The notes: generated from the letters alone by a model not told the origin. Counted from the first letter of the stretch, positions 46,980-60,515 are shown. The stretch is DNA of 64,000 nucleotides from Glandiceps talaboti (GCF_964340395.1 NC_135557.1:6037716-6101715); one strand, 5' to 3'. Program-made: numbers and translations.

Positions 46980-48580
46980 ATAAAGGTGGAAATGTGACTT
47001 GTGGATTATGACTAGTTAGTATGAGGTAAATGTAAGGACTGTGACTTGTTGTAATATATGCATATAAACCACACTTTATCCACATTGAAAGTGGTCGTGA
47101 AAGGATAGTCTAACGAGATCGTACTCGGCCTTCCTTCCCGTTATGATACTCAATATAGTTGACTATTTGACAACGTATTTTGAAAAGAAATCACAATCAA
47201 GATATCTAAACCACTTCCCTACAGCAAAGCACAAGATCAAAATGGAGATTTCCCCACGTTCGGGAGTAGTCCTGCTTGCAGAAGGTGCACGCACGGGTCT
47301 AGATTGACATGATCTTCGACTTACTCCGACTGGATCGGGAGACATCTAATTCGTGTGATTTGGAGAAAAGAGCAGAATTGCAGGAAGAACACCAAAAATA
47401 TTAGCAAAAATACTCAGTTTCCAGGATCTTCGCTTATGTGAAAGTCGTTGATACTACCTGAATGCTTTCTAAAGGCAGCTCTGACTTTGTATTTCTCAGC
47501 TGATCGTAACACGATCACTTGAAAAAACAAAGTCACTTGGCTGAAAGCGCAGCGTGTATTAGAAATCACAATATAAATCTAAACTGCTAGTCTACCTCTC
47601 ACTACATACTTTACAGCAAAGTGATCAAAATGGAGACTTCCTCGCGATCGGGAGAAATCTCCTGGTTGGGAGAAAAAGTCGTCGGTCGCCCGATTCGAGG
47701 TCAGTAATATAACATTTGACATCAACTAGACACATTAATTTTACCTTTTGTTTCCCGTATGGTATCAGGGAGTCGTCACCATAACACACCATTTTCTTAA
47801 ATTGGCAATGGTCTTGGCACTGAGCAAAGTAAACACTTTATAAGCTTATTTCAGAGAAAATGTTCGATGTTTTTTTCACCTTTTTAATATGTTGAACTAT
47901 CTTGCCATGAGAAGTACGATACATTGATAGAATAAAACTGCTGGTTCTGCACTTAACAACGCATTCATCTGTGGTAAAACAGCAATGAAAAGGGGCTAAA
48001 ATAGTTCAGATAATTGCACCGATTTTTATTTGATGATAAAAAATAGTTAATGAAATTAATCTATTATTTACTTATTTATTGTATTTGTATATTAATATTT
48101 GTTTATTAATCTATCAGGCAATACACATCCCCATATAGCATATGAATATTTCAGTTTTCAATCTCATCCAGTTTGTAAATCAAATAAATTGTACTCAATC
48201 CGTTGAGATCTGTATTATTCTTTGATTGCAGGATAATGTTGTTATTCAACATAATACAGCCTTCATTTAAAAACAAGAGAGTTGGACTTACCTGATTAGT
48301 AAATTGGACTATTACCAACCTAATTTAATATATCTGGTGAATGACTACCTGTTGATAAACCTCTCACTTTACCAAATATGTTTTTGGATTTTTAGTTTAT
48401 ATAAAAAAATTATCACAACTTCCTACTTGAAAAAATAATGTGAAATAACATGTTGAGTGACAAACAATTACTTGGCATATGTTGTTTCATGTTGATTTTT
48501 CAAGTAGGAGGCCATGATAAAATTGTTTTGTAAATTAAAAATCCAAAGTAAATATCCAATCCTCATCTATATTCTACTTT
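46980..48580. other. Intergenic DNA with a duplicated exon-like segment
   Basis: Two related segments (about 47205-47290 and 47605-47690) share CAGCAAAG..(A)AGATCAAAATGGAGA.T then TTCGGGAG-like words. The second reads METSSRSGEISWLGEKVVGR followed by a GTCAGT donor. No downstream exon is recognised, so I do not call a gene. Confidence 0.4.
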
Positions 48581-48584
48581 AACA

Positions 48585-48710
48585 TACACACACACACACA
48601 CACACACACAGAAACATACATACATACATACATACATACATACATACATACATACATACATACATACATACACACACACACATACACACAAACATACACA
48701 CCTTTAATGG
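48585..48710. repeat. (CA)n / (CATA)n compound microsatellite
   Basis: CA repeats (48585-48610), then about 14 CATA units, then mixed CA/CATA. Confidence 0.95.
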
Positions 48711-48836
48711 AACCATCAAGGTTAAAACAAATTAAAAGACTAATTATAGTATCTCTTTTTGGAGGATGTGGTGGTCCTGAAAAGGACTGTTTTGTTTGTG
48801 TACCTACAGTCTGATACGTAACATAAGGAGCGTACT

Positions 48837-49915
48837 TCAAGGTGCTTTGCTATGAGAGATTGCCTTCAGAAGTTGGTGTGTTGTAATTTCTTGTTTCTGG
48901 TATTTCTTCCAAAGAGTTGCTAGCTTCCCTTGGATTAGTTTTGTCCGTTTTCGCTGATATTTTCTTATCTTTTTTTTTTCACTGACGAGTTGGGTCTGTA
49001 AGGGGATCATGCTGGCCTCACTATACATAAGTTTGAATAGTAGATAAAATTGTAAATTCCCTCGTTGTGCCTTTAAATTGAATCTGTTATGCCAGTCTTC
49101 GACGTCGTTGTTTGTTCGTGTTACCTGGCTGTAGACACACCAGGAAGTAGGGGGCCTTACTGTGCTTGTTATCCACGTCTTCTCTACATATTCTACTAGT
49201 ACTAGGGGTTGTACTTGATTGTTTACACGTGACTTTAGTTGCTGGAATGTGGGTAGAATAAGTTGGAATATACGGTAATGCAAATATCAGTTTGGTAAAG
49301 CGGTAAATTGGATCGGACTGTCTATATGCTACTGCTAGGCCAAGCTCTTGTACTTTCCGCCAGACTGCCTGTGCCCAATGGAAGTTACAACCACGAATTG
49401 TAACACCTGGAAAGATCTTCCTTGCTAGCTGACCATACTGCAGTTTCAAAATCTACTAGAATTACAAGTTTGCTGGTATCAGGGATGAATTGTTTCTCTT
49501 CACTAAATACAGCTCTGTAGTCTCCCTTTCTTCTTCTAGACATTACAAAGAATGATATGGGCAATTGTTTTACTTCATTGGCATCTTCATCAGTGAGGAA
49601 GGTGTACAAACTGAAAAGTTGACAGAAGGGGTGATTAACTACTTTAAATTTACCATCTAGATATATGGTGCTGGCTCTGCTAAGAATGTCAAGTTGTGTT
49701 GGTGTGGCGAACATCAAATGTCTTGCATCATCTATGGTAATGTCCTCCTGCAGGAAATTCTGGGGTATCCAGTTTGACTTGAGTCTATCTCAAATACTAA
49801 ATCTTTTGTCTCTTCTGGTCGTTGTTGCTGGCGTTGGTAATTACTACTTCTAATTAGATTTGGTAAGTTTGGTCGAGTTGGAGCTGCGGCCTGAGGGTTG
49901 ATTTCTGATAACATG
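48837..49915 (-). pseudogene. MULE (Mutator-like) transposase, frameshifted
   Basis: Pieces in three frames give a MULE transposase in order. First is MFATPTQLDILSRASTIYLD then GKFKVVNHPFCQLFSLY (first catalytic Asp in YLDG), 49717 leftward. Then VMSRRRKGDYRAVF and VILVDFETAVW (second Asp), then FPGVTIRGCNFHWAQAVWRK with the CxxH element of this family. Next is LAVAYRQSDPIYRF, and finally TNNDVEDWHNRFNLKAQRG with the third acidic residue, ending IRKYQRKRTKLIQGKLATLW...SKAP and a stop at 48837. Frame changes near 49740, 49445 and 49260 disable it. A FLYWCH-type N-terminus and terminal inverted repeats are not seen. Confidence 0.88.
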
Positions 49916-50300
49916 ACTTCTTCGGCGATTGTTGCTGACCAGTCCGTCAGGCTGACAGGACACGGTCAAAATGGAAATGTGAGTTGTATGCTCTCAGTTG
50001 TGCGGGTGGCAACAAACCCCTCAAACTTTGTCCAGTCACACTTACGCCCTGTGAAGGGGGAGCTGGTGTAACTTGCTCCACCAAATTCATCTGTAAACAC
50101 CTTTCCCCCTCTACTGGCGGTGCACTGATGGTTGCGGATCAAGCGGATTGCAGTTGGCCCCCTCATTTTGAAATTAGAGAAGGTGAAGCAGTCATTCTTA
50201 CCAGTTGGCCAACTGAAACAGGCTCACCAAACATGGTGGCGAATGCTGTCCTTTGCTCCTCTGCAAGAAACAACAAGAGTACCAATATTACCCTCCAATG

Positions 50301-50871
50301 AACCTACACAGCGGGGAAGTTTGGTGGGCTCAGTGTGAACCTTTGCGGAATGGGAGCCCATCCAAACTCCATACACAACCGGCGCATCACGGGAAGGTAG
50401 TTGTCCATGATCAATGCGCCTGCTGGTATGTGCAGCTGTTCCACACTTTTGAGGAGGGACACCATTTCAACAGCAGGGTCTGACCCCGGCCTGCCCTCAC
50501 CCAATATACAGTTACACAACATCCTCAGTGCAGAGGACACCTTGTTCCTGACCATTGGTCACTCTAGATATATCAAAGTGCTGGGAAATATGCTAAAGAA
50601 ACGTGTGTCCCTTCAATTTTTTGCACTTCTTCGTACACTCCGGAATCGGACAAAGGACAGTGCCCAGTAGCATCCTGCCTCGTGTCTGGAGAGTGTGTGC
50701 GAGGGAACTGGGCTCTTGTGGGTTTGGCTGGCCTTCGCCGATCATCACCTTGTGAGGTCCAACCTTACCCTCACTGTGAAATGTTACTTTCATCTCTGGG
50801 AACTTCAATCCTGGAGAACTGGCCCTTTCCTTCGGAGTCCCTACAAGAGGGCTCACCTCAGAACTGACCAT
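50301..50871 (-). pseudogene. Unrecognised ORF fragments, possibly one broken gene
   Basis: Two adjacent minus-strand frames (50871-50593 and 50555-50304) are unusually GC-rich for the window. They read GRMLLGTVLCPIPECTKKC then KKLKGHTFLAYFP, and SALRMLCNCILGEGRPGSD, PAVEMVSLLKSVEQLHIPAG and IMDNYLPVMRRLCMEFGW. The CPIPECxxKCKKLKGHxFLxxFP segment has the look of a divergent zinc-binding motif. I cannot name the family. The plus strand is also open in places, which weakens the call. Confidence 0.35.
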
Positions 50872-50919
50872 TGGGTTTGTCTGGCTAGGGTTTTTCTTCC
50901 TCCTACACCTACGTGATAT

Positions 50920-51680
50920 TAGTACCTTTGGTTACTTCAGGTTGCCCTTCAGTTAACCCTTGGGACGAAACCATTGATGGGGGGGGGGGGGAGGGGGCTG
51001 AAGCCTTTACCCTATGCCCCCGCTTATCTCTGGCTGTTCCAAGAGATCTCCTCCTACTGCGCCTTGCCCCTCTGTTGTCATGGATTGTGTTTGTAAATCA
51101 CTTTATGTGCATCTATCAATCAATCTGTTTTGTGAGTTGACAAATGCTAATAATGGAAAAAATTGTACGGAAAGCTGTTTAAGCAATGATATGGAGTTAA
51201 TGTGTAAATAAGTGCAATATGTATATACATTTGTATCATATTATTTTAATTTTGTTATTTCACCAACAATTTCACCTACCAACATTTAATCTACAAAGCA
51301 ATAGTTACAATTACGTTGCTTTTTATTTTAGTTTGATACCATGAATGACATTAGATGTTGTAAATAAAATGTTGCCAAATGAACTGAGCATTATGTGTGA
51401 AGTTGAATGTATATTGTGCTGGTATAAACTTTACTCAAAGACAGCAAAGTGTGTTAATTAGTATCTCCATGTCATATCCTTTCTCTGCATTGGTGACTAA
51501 GCATGCCAAACAAATGAGAGTGTCACAATGCAAAACAAACAGCTGACTACATAGTACAATCATATCTCCACCCCACAAAACAAACAAATTGAAAGCAAAA
51601 CAAATAGCAATACCATTTTTATTGATTCTGCAGACTTTGGATATAATAGCAAGTGTATTACAAGTGGCAACTTATGGCAG
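50920..51680. other. Intergenic DNA, no recognised feature
   Basis: A poly-G run (about 50980) and AT-rich sequence only. Confidence 0.4.
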
Positions 51681-51681
51681 A

Positions 51682-51982
51682 ATGTCTATAGGCCAACTCA
51701 CCTATAGGTTCCTATAGGTTTCTATAGGCACAATGTCTATAGGCAAACTCACCTATAGGTTCCTATAGGTTTCTATAGGCATGGGTGTCTATAGGCCAAA
51801 TCACCTATAGGTTCCTATAGGTTTCTATAGGCCGAATGTCTATAGGCAAACTCACCTATAGGTTCCTATAGGAACAAATGTCTATAGGCCGACTCGCCTA
51901 TAGGATCCTATAGGTTCCTATAGGCATAACTGTCTATAGGCCAACTCGCCTATAGGTTTCTATAGGATCCTATAGGTTATTT
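51682..51982. repeat. ~51-bp tandem array of palindromic CCTATAGG motifs
   Basis: About six units of 50-52 bp, each with a TGTCTATAGGC start and three further CTATAGG words (CACCTATAGG, TTCCTATAGG, TTTCTATAGG). The core CCTATAGG is its own reverse complement, so the array can pair with itself in many registers. Confidence 0.92.
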
Positions 51983-52757
51983 CTGTAAGGGTGAGAAGAG
52001 TCTGAAACTTAAACTGAAACTGAAACTCCTCCCTATTGGGAATGTCAACCAAGGGCGGGCAAGAGGGGCGGGCCCTCCAGTGCAGGCATCTCATCCTCAA
52101 GTTTATGGCTGGCTGGTAAGAAGCAGCCTCCCTCACTTGCCCGACTACCTCCTCAAGGGGGGCAACCGCTATGAGGGAAAGGTGTTCATCCAGCGCATTG
52201 TCATCCAGAGGCCCACTGTCCTAAAATGAGGGAACCAACCATGAGTGATCCATCCTTTCTACATCTGTTCCCTCTGGTGGCAGTTCCTTTTGACTATGGT
52301 CTACTGGCAGGACAGCTTCAATGGCTGCCCCTTGCAACTGGTCTGAGTGCTCAGATGGTCGCTGCCAGCTCTCCACAATCTCAGGGAACTTGGTACTCTA
52401 ATCTTTGACCATGCCATCATCTTGGACAGAGTAGTCAGCCACATACCCTTTTTTTTTTTTTTTGGGGGGGGGTTAGGCATCTCTTGTCACCTCATTTGAT
52501 GCCTGCTCTTATGGATTAGATTTGTGTCAATCCAAGTACGGTCAATTCCCAGCCGCAAGTCTGCTTCCTGTCGGATCTTGGAAACCCAGTACCAATTCCC
52601 AACACACCTGGCTATCTGGCACTGAACCTTGTGGGCCTTTTTTCTCAGATAGGGGAGAGGTGGTGAGTGCATTGGCTAGTCTGGACCGGGTCATTAGGAC
52701 CTTCATCCTGGATGATCTTTTCACTTGCTGCAGGGCCTCCTCTCCAGTTTCCGGCTT

Positions 52758-53721
52758 TCAAGCTTGTCCCTCACGGCTGGCCTCCTGCAGCTGTTCTTTT
52801 TGCCAGTCTCTCTTCTCTCTTGGGCTGCTACTCATTTTGTTGTTTCTTTTTACTTTTCTCTCATACGGATACATTTTTACCTGCAAATCATAGTCCCTTT
52901 TCACTCTCTCTTGTGATGACTTCAGAGTGGACCTTTCAACTCTTTGTGCTGTATGAATGGCTCTCTCAAGATCAGTAATATATTGGCCATGGCCTTGAGG
53001 GTAGTCAGTGTCCTCCTCCTTGATGTTGAATATAAGGTCTGCAGGTTGGTTGATCTCACGACCTAACATCAATTTGTTTGGTTTGAAGCCAGTACCCCTA
53101 TTAACACATGGCCACAGGGCCCCTGCGATCTGTGGCAAGTACAGATTTTAATCTGTTTGAGATTAACTGACAAAACACCTCACTGTATCCATGAGCGTCA
53201 AGTTAAAGCGCTCAACTTGGCCATTGGCGGAAGGTCTATATGGTGTTGTCCTAGCTTTGTGGATCGGCAACACTTTTGAAGTTCGGTCCTTGATCTGAAA
53301 GAATCTCAAATGGATAGCCAAAACATGACAAGAAACCATTCACAGCTGCTTGGGCTGTTGCCTCAGCAGTCTGAGGTGCAGGGGAATACATTCCACCCAT
53401 TTCGTGAATTGGTCCACCATCATGAGAAAATATTCCTTCCCAGCAGTAGTTTTAGGTAATGGTCCCAAAAAATCTAGGTGAACCCTTTCCATTGGTGAAC
53501 CAGCATGATATTGGGTGAGTTGGCATTTAGCCTTCTTCACTGTTTTTTTTGCTTTTATTGCAGATAGGGCAGGAAGAAATAAAGTGGTTGATATCCTTGG
53601 ACATACTATGCCAGAAGTATTTTTCCTGCACCTTGGCCTTTGTCCTGGTCATACCCTGGTGGCCAGCAGCCGGAATATCATTGTGTAATGTGATAAGTTC
53701 GGTCTGCATAGCTCCTGGCAC
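52758..53721 (-). pseudogene. Gypsy integrase, frameshifted
   Basis: The zinc-binding domain HNDIPAAGHQGMTRTKAKVQ...CPICNKSKK (53721-53527) has the HHCC residues. The core follows with VHLDFLGPLPKTTAGKEYFL and MMVDQFTKWVECIPL (first Asp), PFEILSDQGPNF in another frame (about 53290, second Asp) and TTPYRPSANGQVERFN (about 53220, Glu). The C-terminal part (53138-52758) includes PADLIFNIKEEDTDYPQGHG and KSSQERVKRDYDLQVKMYP. All three acidic residues can still be read, but across at least three frames. Confidence 0.88.
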
Positions 53722-53796
53722 AACCAGAACTGCAAGATTGTCATCAATCCCCTTTTTCCTTATAACCCCACCGTCTAGGTAAAAAAAGGTATCTAT

Positions 53797-54720
53797 TTAT
53801 CCAATAGTATTTCCTAAAAGGGGAAGCCAAGTAGAAGTCTTTATCCCTGGGTTAAGTTCCTGACTTTCACCATTGCAGTAAGTCTTGTAGATTTGGGTCC
53901 TTCCCGTGGACCTCCTCAATATCAACATCCCGATACCCCAGAAAAGATATACCAGTGTTTTCCCCCTATATTTGGTGAGTACACAAAGTTGGGGGCCTGG
54001 TTCAGATATTTTCATTATGTCAATATCAGGGTATAAACTATTGTTGGGTTGTGAGGTGCTCTCTGGTTCCCAATTAACTTTTGGTTCAGGCTCCCAGAGT
54101 GGATGATGGTTATGGACACCTTTACATACATGAGAAGTGACAGAATCTTGCATAGGCCTTACCAATTCACACTTTTGTTCATTAAGGTCTTCCTTCAAGG
54201 GGGATGCCGCTGCAAGAGGGATCACATCATCTACTTCTTGGAATGTATACCAATTACGGTGAGCCCTAGTGCAGTATGGACATCCACCACAAGGAAGGTT
54301 TTCTGGTTTCACCTGAAATGAAAATTCTGGACAAGGGTTGTCATGGTACATGCGGGAGAGAGCATCAGCATTGACATGCTTACTACCTGGACGATGTTGA
54401 ACAGTTAAGTGTGACTGACTCAATTCTTCCAGCCATCTGGCTATTTGGCCTTGTGGCTCCTTGAAGTGCAGTAACCACGTTAAACTATCATGGCCTGTTC
54501 TTACAGTAAAGTAGTTGCCCAGCAAGTAGTGTTTAATCTGCTGAGTAAACCTAATCACTGCAAGTAGTTATTTCCAAGTAGTGCAGTAATGCCTCTGCCC
54601 AGCAGTCATATGAATAGCTACCATATGAAACTACCCTTTCCATCCCATCTAGAACCTGAAGAAGTTCTGCACCTATGGCACAATCTGAAGCATCAGTTGT
54701 ATACCAAGAGTGACCCGACA
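53797..54720 (-). pseudogene. Gypsy RNase H and RNase H-integrase connection
   Basis: Begins with TTDASDCAIGAELLQVLDGM (about 54700) and, after a frame change near 54555, continues QQIKHYLLGNYFTVRTGHDS then LTWLLHFKEPQGQIARWLEE and HRPGSKHVNADALSRM. This is the standard gypsy RNase H with its tail. The connection region contains CPYCTRAH. The open frame runs to 53797. Confidence 0.88.
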
Positions 54721-55265
54721 ATGCATCAAAGCACTCATGAACAAATGGAAGGGGGAATACGTCTATCCTGGTGTTTTGATTCATAGACCTATAGTCAATG
54801 CACCATCGAACGCTTCCATCTCTCTTCCTTACAAGAACAGGTGCGGAAGCCAAATCAGATGTCAATGGACGGATAAACTGGGAATCTAACATTTTATTTA
54901 AATGAGCTTTTCCATCATTGGCAAAACACATGGGGGTTCTCCTCATGCGCTCTTTATTGGGCCTTGCATCACCAGTGTCGATTTGATGTTCAATGACTGT
55001 AAAGTTGCCAAGGTCAAAGTCATTTTTAGCGAAAAACATCTGCATCTTTGTACAATAATTGTTTTACCCGTTTCACTTGTTCCAGATTTAAGTTGGATAT
55101 AGACCACTCATGAGGATCTTGTATATGTTCAGGTATCTGCCAATCTGTGATAGTTTCTGATGTTGGCTCCAGGGCCTTTTCAAAAGGAATGTTGTTAGCC
55201 TTGGCTGCTTGTGCAATGACCTTGCCTTTATGCAAAACCGCTGGCTCCTCAGATGGGTTAACCAC
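54700..55265 (-). pseudogene. Gypsy reverse transcriptase remnant, catalytic core deleted
   Basis: Fingers motifs are present: FTVIEHQIDTGDARPNKERM, KMLDSQFIRPLTSDLASAPV and RDGSVRWCIDYRSMNQNT, then PLPFVHECFDALSGHSWY. At that point, where motif A (LDxxxAYxQ) should follow, the frame enters RNase H (TTDASDCAIGA). Motifs A, B and the YxDD box are absent from the whole interval, so roughly 200 residues are missing. The deletion is in frame. Confidence 0.88.
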
Positions 55266-55720
55266 ACGAAATGGTACAGGGTAGTCTCACCACTGACTGG
55301 GGGAATATCTGTTCTATGGGTCACGGTGACCTTTGCTAATAACCTAGGTGGTGCCGGCCTATTGTCAGAAGACATGCTAATAATCTCAGTCCCTACTTGA
55401 AGCCTACCATGTAAAAGATCTAGTTTTGCCCCATTGGATTTGAGGAAATCTAAGCATAAAAGCATTTCATTCCCAATAGGTGCGACATAGACCTTTTCTC
55501 AGAAAGTGCTTTTACCTAATCCAAGTTCTACTGGACCTATTATAAAACCCTTTATCACTACCAGCAGTCTGCATAGTTACCGATTTGATAACTGTGGGTT
55601 TATCTTTGATCTTATTATAAAGCTTATCTGAAATAATGGTGACTTTAGCAGCTCTGTCAATGACAGCATATATTTGGTGCCCCTGGGCCCTGTACTGAAA
55701 TTGGAATACTGTACATTGAC
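55265..55720 (-). pseudogene. Gypsy protease remnant
   Basis: GHQIYAVIDRAAKVTIISDK (about 55680-55625) occupies the aspartic protease active-site position, but the catalytic triplet D-[ST]-[GA] reads D-R-A. Further on, MLLCLDFLKSNGAKLDLLHG and RLQVGTEIISM (55465 leftward) form the usual C-terminal strand. A frameshift lies between this and the RT. Confidence 0.75.
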
Positions 55721-55914
55721 CCTGACTGCAACTGACAAACTTTCATCTCATAAGCATCATTGGCATGAGAGGCTATAATGTGTTCAGCTTGATTTTTCAT
55801 TTACTGTAACTTTGATGAGTCCACATGTTCTGTCATATCCTCATTGAAAGGGGATGCAGACGAGGGAATACCAATTCAAGGACTGGGACTGGCCTTTGAA
55901 TAAACGGGTCAACC

Positions 55915-56698
55915 CTAGGCCTGGTAATTTGATCCTCCTTTGATGTTTCCCGAAAAAAATGTTAGATCTGGGGGTGACCGACTATGCATGGGGGAGACTG
56001 AAGGGCAATCCCTGATAAAATGCTCCTTTGACCCGCAGCAGAAGCAAACCTCAGATGTTCGTTTGGGGGAACTTGACCTTTGTGGTGACCTATTTGAAAC
56101 TAAAATGCCTATGTGTTGCTTCACAGTGGACATTTATTGTGTTAAGTCTGCCAAGCAGGATTCTAAGTTCTTTAACCTTCGATCTATATTCCCTACTCTG
56201 CTACACTGGTCACCTTAATTCCCCTGTCTAACAACCTGTTGTCCTATGTGGACAGAATTTACAGACAAGGCTTGAGCCCTAACCAAGTCTCCATCGGCCT
56301 CCATCTCAGAGGTTGTGAATCGTACTTAGGTCACCCCCCCATAAAAATGGAGGTGTTTACATACTGGCACCATTTGACTATCTTTAAAGCACCCTCTAAA
56401 GTGGAAGGTTTAAGATTGGCAAAAGTGCGGCCAGCTTCTTTGTCTCAGCAGCTGTGCAAGAACTTCAGGACCATATACTGTTCGACTTCCCTTTTTAGGG
56501 ACACTACTGAAGGCTACAGTAGCGAGGGACATAATTCTGTCCGCCCAGTCTCGTACGGTATCTCCGATGGTCCCTGTTTGCATTGCTGGAACTTAACTAA
56601 AGCAGCCTCAGGTAGACCTTGGTCCCCGAATCTACGCTCCATATTTTTGACTAGAGTTAAATAATCAATATCTGCGTCCTGATCTAAGAGAAATCTCT
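55915..56698 (-). pseudogene. Gypsy gag remnant with CCHC zinc knuckle
   Basis: A zinc knuckle CFCCGSKEHFIRDCP (CX2CX4HX4C) is near 56040. Upstream, LVKNMERRFGDQGLPEAALV then KFQQCKQGPSEIPY (about 56660-56560) resembles a capsid-like region. The frame is broken between them. The 5' side is replaced by a long (GA)n tract. Confidence 0.7.
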
Positions 56699-57660
<962 letters not shown>

Positions 57661-57666
57661 CATTCC

Positions 57667-60473
57667 TCAGCATTCACCTCTTGCATCACTATTGTATTCA
57701 TTGGTTGACAAGTCAGAACACACAGTGTTGTACTGTTCATAATTACACACAATCATGCACTTCAAAGAAATATAATCAAACTTACAGCGTTCCTCACACA
57801 CAGTGCCTTTTGGTCTGACGTCACAATATTCGTCATCCCACAATCCACCACGTCTGAACCTAATGTAAACATAATATACAATTGTGATTTATTTATTTAG
57901 TACACAAAATCTATCCCGGAGAATTATTAAAGGTTGAACTTATAAAAATAAATAATAAAACCAAAAATTAGAGGCATTCGAATTCGGTAATGATAAAGGG
58001 AGAGGGCCCATAGAATGGGGGGGGGGGTTAACTTTGTACAAATCTGTCCTAAGGGGATATTATTTCAGAAAATGGGAATCGGGGAGTGTCACATTTTTCC
58101 TTTGACTTATTGCATTGTCTAGTTTAGCATTTTGTCATCCCACTGCTGTCGTATCGGTTAGCGATAGGGCAAGGTTAGTGTTATTATACGGGTACGGGTT
58201 ATAAAGTGTAGGTATCTTAACATCAGACCATGTTGATACTGACAACCGAATTAATTGTCAGGTGTAATTTGAAGAGAAATTACAGTGGGTTTCATAAGAT
58301 TCAAATGTGAACAATTTGGTAAGACATTAGGGATAATGTTGTGGATATGTATACCTCGGTCTGGACAATATTGGGAGCGCACCCATTTAGTGTTCGGGCG
58401 TTAATTCTGGCCTTCAACTCAGCCAATGAGATCGAAACACAGGAATGTATTAATGCAGTGCACGTATTTAAAATATTTTAACAGGCGGGTCATGTTTTAT
58501 ATAATTATGAAGTAAACTGAGGGAGGGTCACTTTTTAGCGGTGGAGGGTCATATTTTCCGGAACAGCCCGGGCCTAATTTCCCCCCCCCTTGTAATTACT
58601 GAAGGCTCCCTTACAAATATAACCCAAAATAGCTTTAGTCTTGACTTGTTACTAATAATAAAATAGCAACCAAGATAGAGATAGGAACAAAAATACACCT
58701 CAAAAGAATTATATTTACCCTTAGAAAATTCAAATTTCATTATCAATGATTTGGTGTTTCACAGCATTGAGATGGCAGTTAATGCAAGATTTCCTTATTC
58801 CGTTTTGATCACTATATTTAATCATACTTTGAAATGACAATGTGGTTTTCTACCGCTCGACTGATGTATCTTATTTGCAGGAGAGAGTCAGTTACTCATA
58901 CAGAGTGATGCTCTTAATATTTTTAGCTGACAATTACAGAATATCACCTTTTCACTTATCTATATTGAACTTTCTCGCAATTTTACCATTTTGGGAAGGT
59001 ATTCAAAAACTGGTTATAATTGTAATGGACTATAGAAGTACAGAAAAAAAGAACAGTATGCGCTCATGTTAGAACCACTTCATAAGATTTTTATATCAGA
59101 GTCTAGTTTGAATATATGTTACTACTCACCATAATTGTACACAATCTTGTCCACCTGGGTTATTTTTACGTATGTTATTATTTGGCTCGCCTGGTGCCCA
59201 GTTACTGTAGTCTCCAGGCTTACACAGTCCATCACGAACTGTGTCTCGTAGCCAGACAAAATCACCTTCCTCGTCTCTATCGTCTAAACCTATCCAAAAG
59301 CCGTGTTTGGAAATACATGATTTGTCATCTAAATTATTCTCTGTGATGTAACCAACGACAGCGTTGTGTTGTTCCTCACTTTGTAATCTTGCAAGGCCGT
59401 GATAGTGGGCGAGGCAGAACTGACTTGCGCCATCGTAGTAAGGGTGGTGACCTTTGTCTTGTTCACAAAAGAAATAATAGATCCTGCAGTCACAGTCAGA
59501 ATCACTTGGTTGAAAATAACAGATTCCTAGATGCAGAGAAATTGAAAATAGGACAAACCTTTCATTAGCATGTGGAAGATCTTGAAGAGTGAGAATGTCT
59601 GTAAAAAGACTTTTCAGGGTAATATATATACTGGAATCATCTGTCACCGGAATCAATATTTAAACAATAATTACGCCCTCCCAGCCCATAATGGACGAAA
59701 GCAAACTTTGAACGACATAATGGGCGAGGTGACAGCCGAGCCCATTATGGAGTGCAATGTTTGCTTGAGTCCATTATGGACTAGGAGGACGTACATTATT
59801 GTTATTATTTTATAGTTTTGCCAATTCCAGTGAATTTGTAGATCGAGAAACGCAAAAGAACGTATAATATACACAGCGCTGAACATCGTCTGCCATGTTC
59901 GGCCTGAATACTAATCATAGCGACACACGTACGTACACACACACACACATATACACTTCAGTGAACTGCTGTGAACTCAAATTTGTTTCATGAATGCGTT
60001 GTATTTTTAAACAGTGGAAATGACAATCATAAGTAACAACATACATTTCGAAAAAATACCTAGTCGTATGAAGAAACAGAACAATAAGCTTGTATTGTTA
60101 TGCTCGTTCCAGGGCCTCGATGCCCAATAACGGAGTACATTATCAGTAATAATGTACAGCGATGACGTCACAAAATTCACTGGAATTGGTAATGCTATAA
60201 TATAATATGGATTTAAGTACTGAGCACATAATTCGAAATTCGTAAATCTGGAATTTGGAATCGAACCATAATTGTCACTATTTAATTTTGAACATGATTG
60301 TGTACTCTCTGAGAAGATAATAGTAAAAACTACCATATTTTCCCAACATTTCATGTTAGCATCACCTCTGTATTATACTACGCAGACAATATTTTTAATT
60401 TTCTAAATACAATATAAGGGGAAGGCACTCACCTCTGTCATGACTGATATGCAGGAACAGGGAGATCAAGAAC

Positions 60474-60515
<42 letters not shown>

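Larger units (their letters stand above)
52487..56698 (-). mobile_element. Ty3/gypsy LTR retrotransposon, decayed, internally deleted
   Basis: On the minus strand, from high to low coordinates: a gag-like region and CCHC zinc knuckle, protease, RT, RNase H, and an integrase with HHCC and DDE segments. That is the order of Ty3/gypsy pol. Many frameshifts and stops occur. The central part of RT is missing: the frame passes from the fingers directly into RNase H. LTRs were not identified; the 5' side runs into a (GA)n tract at 56701 and the 3' side into degenerate sequence near 52.4 kb with a T16/G10 run. Confidence 0.9.

Noticed and set aside
52226-52408. Plus-strand ORF downstream of the gypsy integrase
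   Set aside because: No motif; the region is better explained as the degenerate 3' part of the minus-strand gypsy element.
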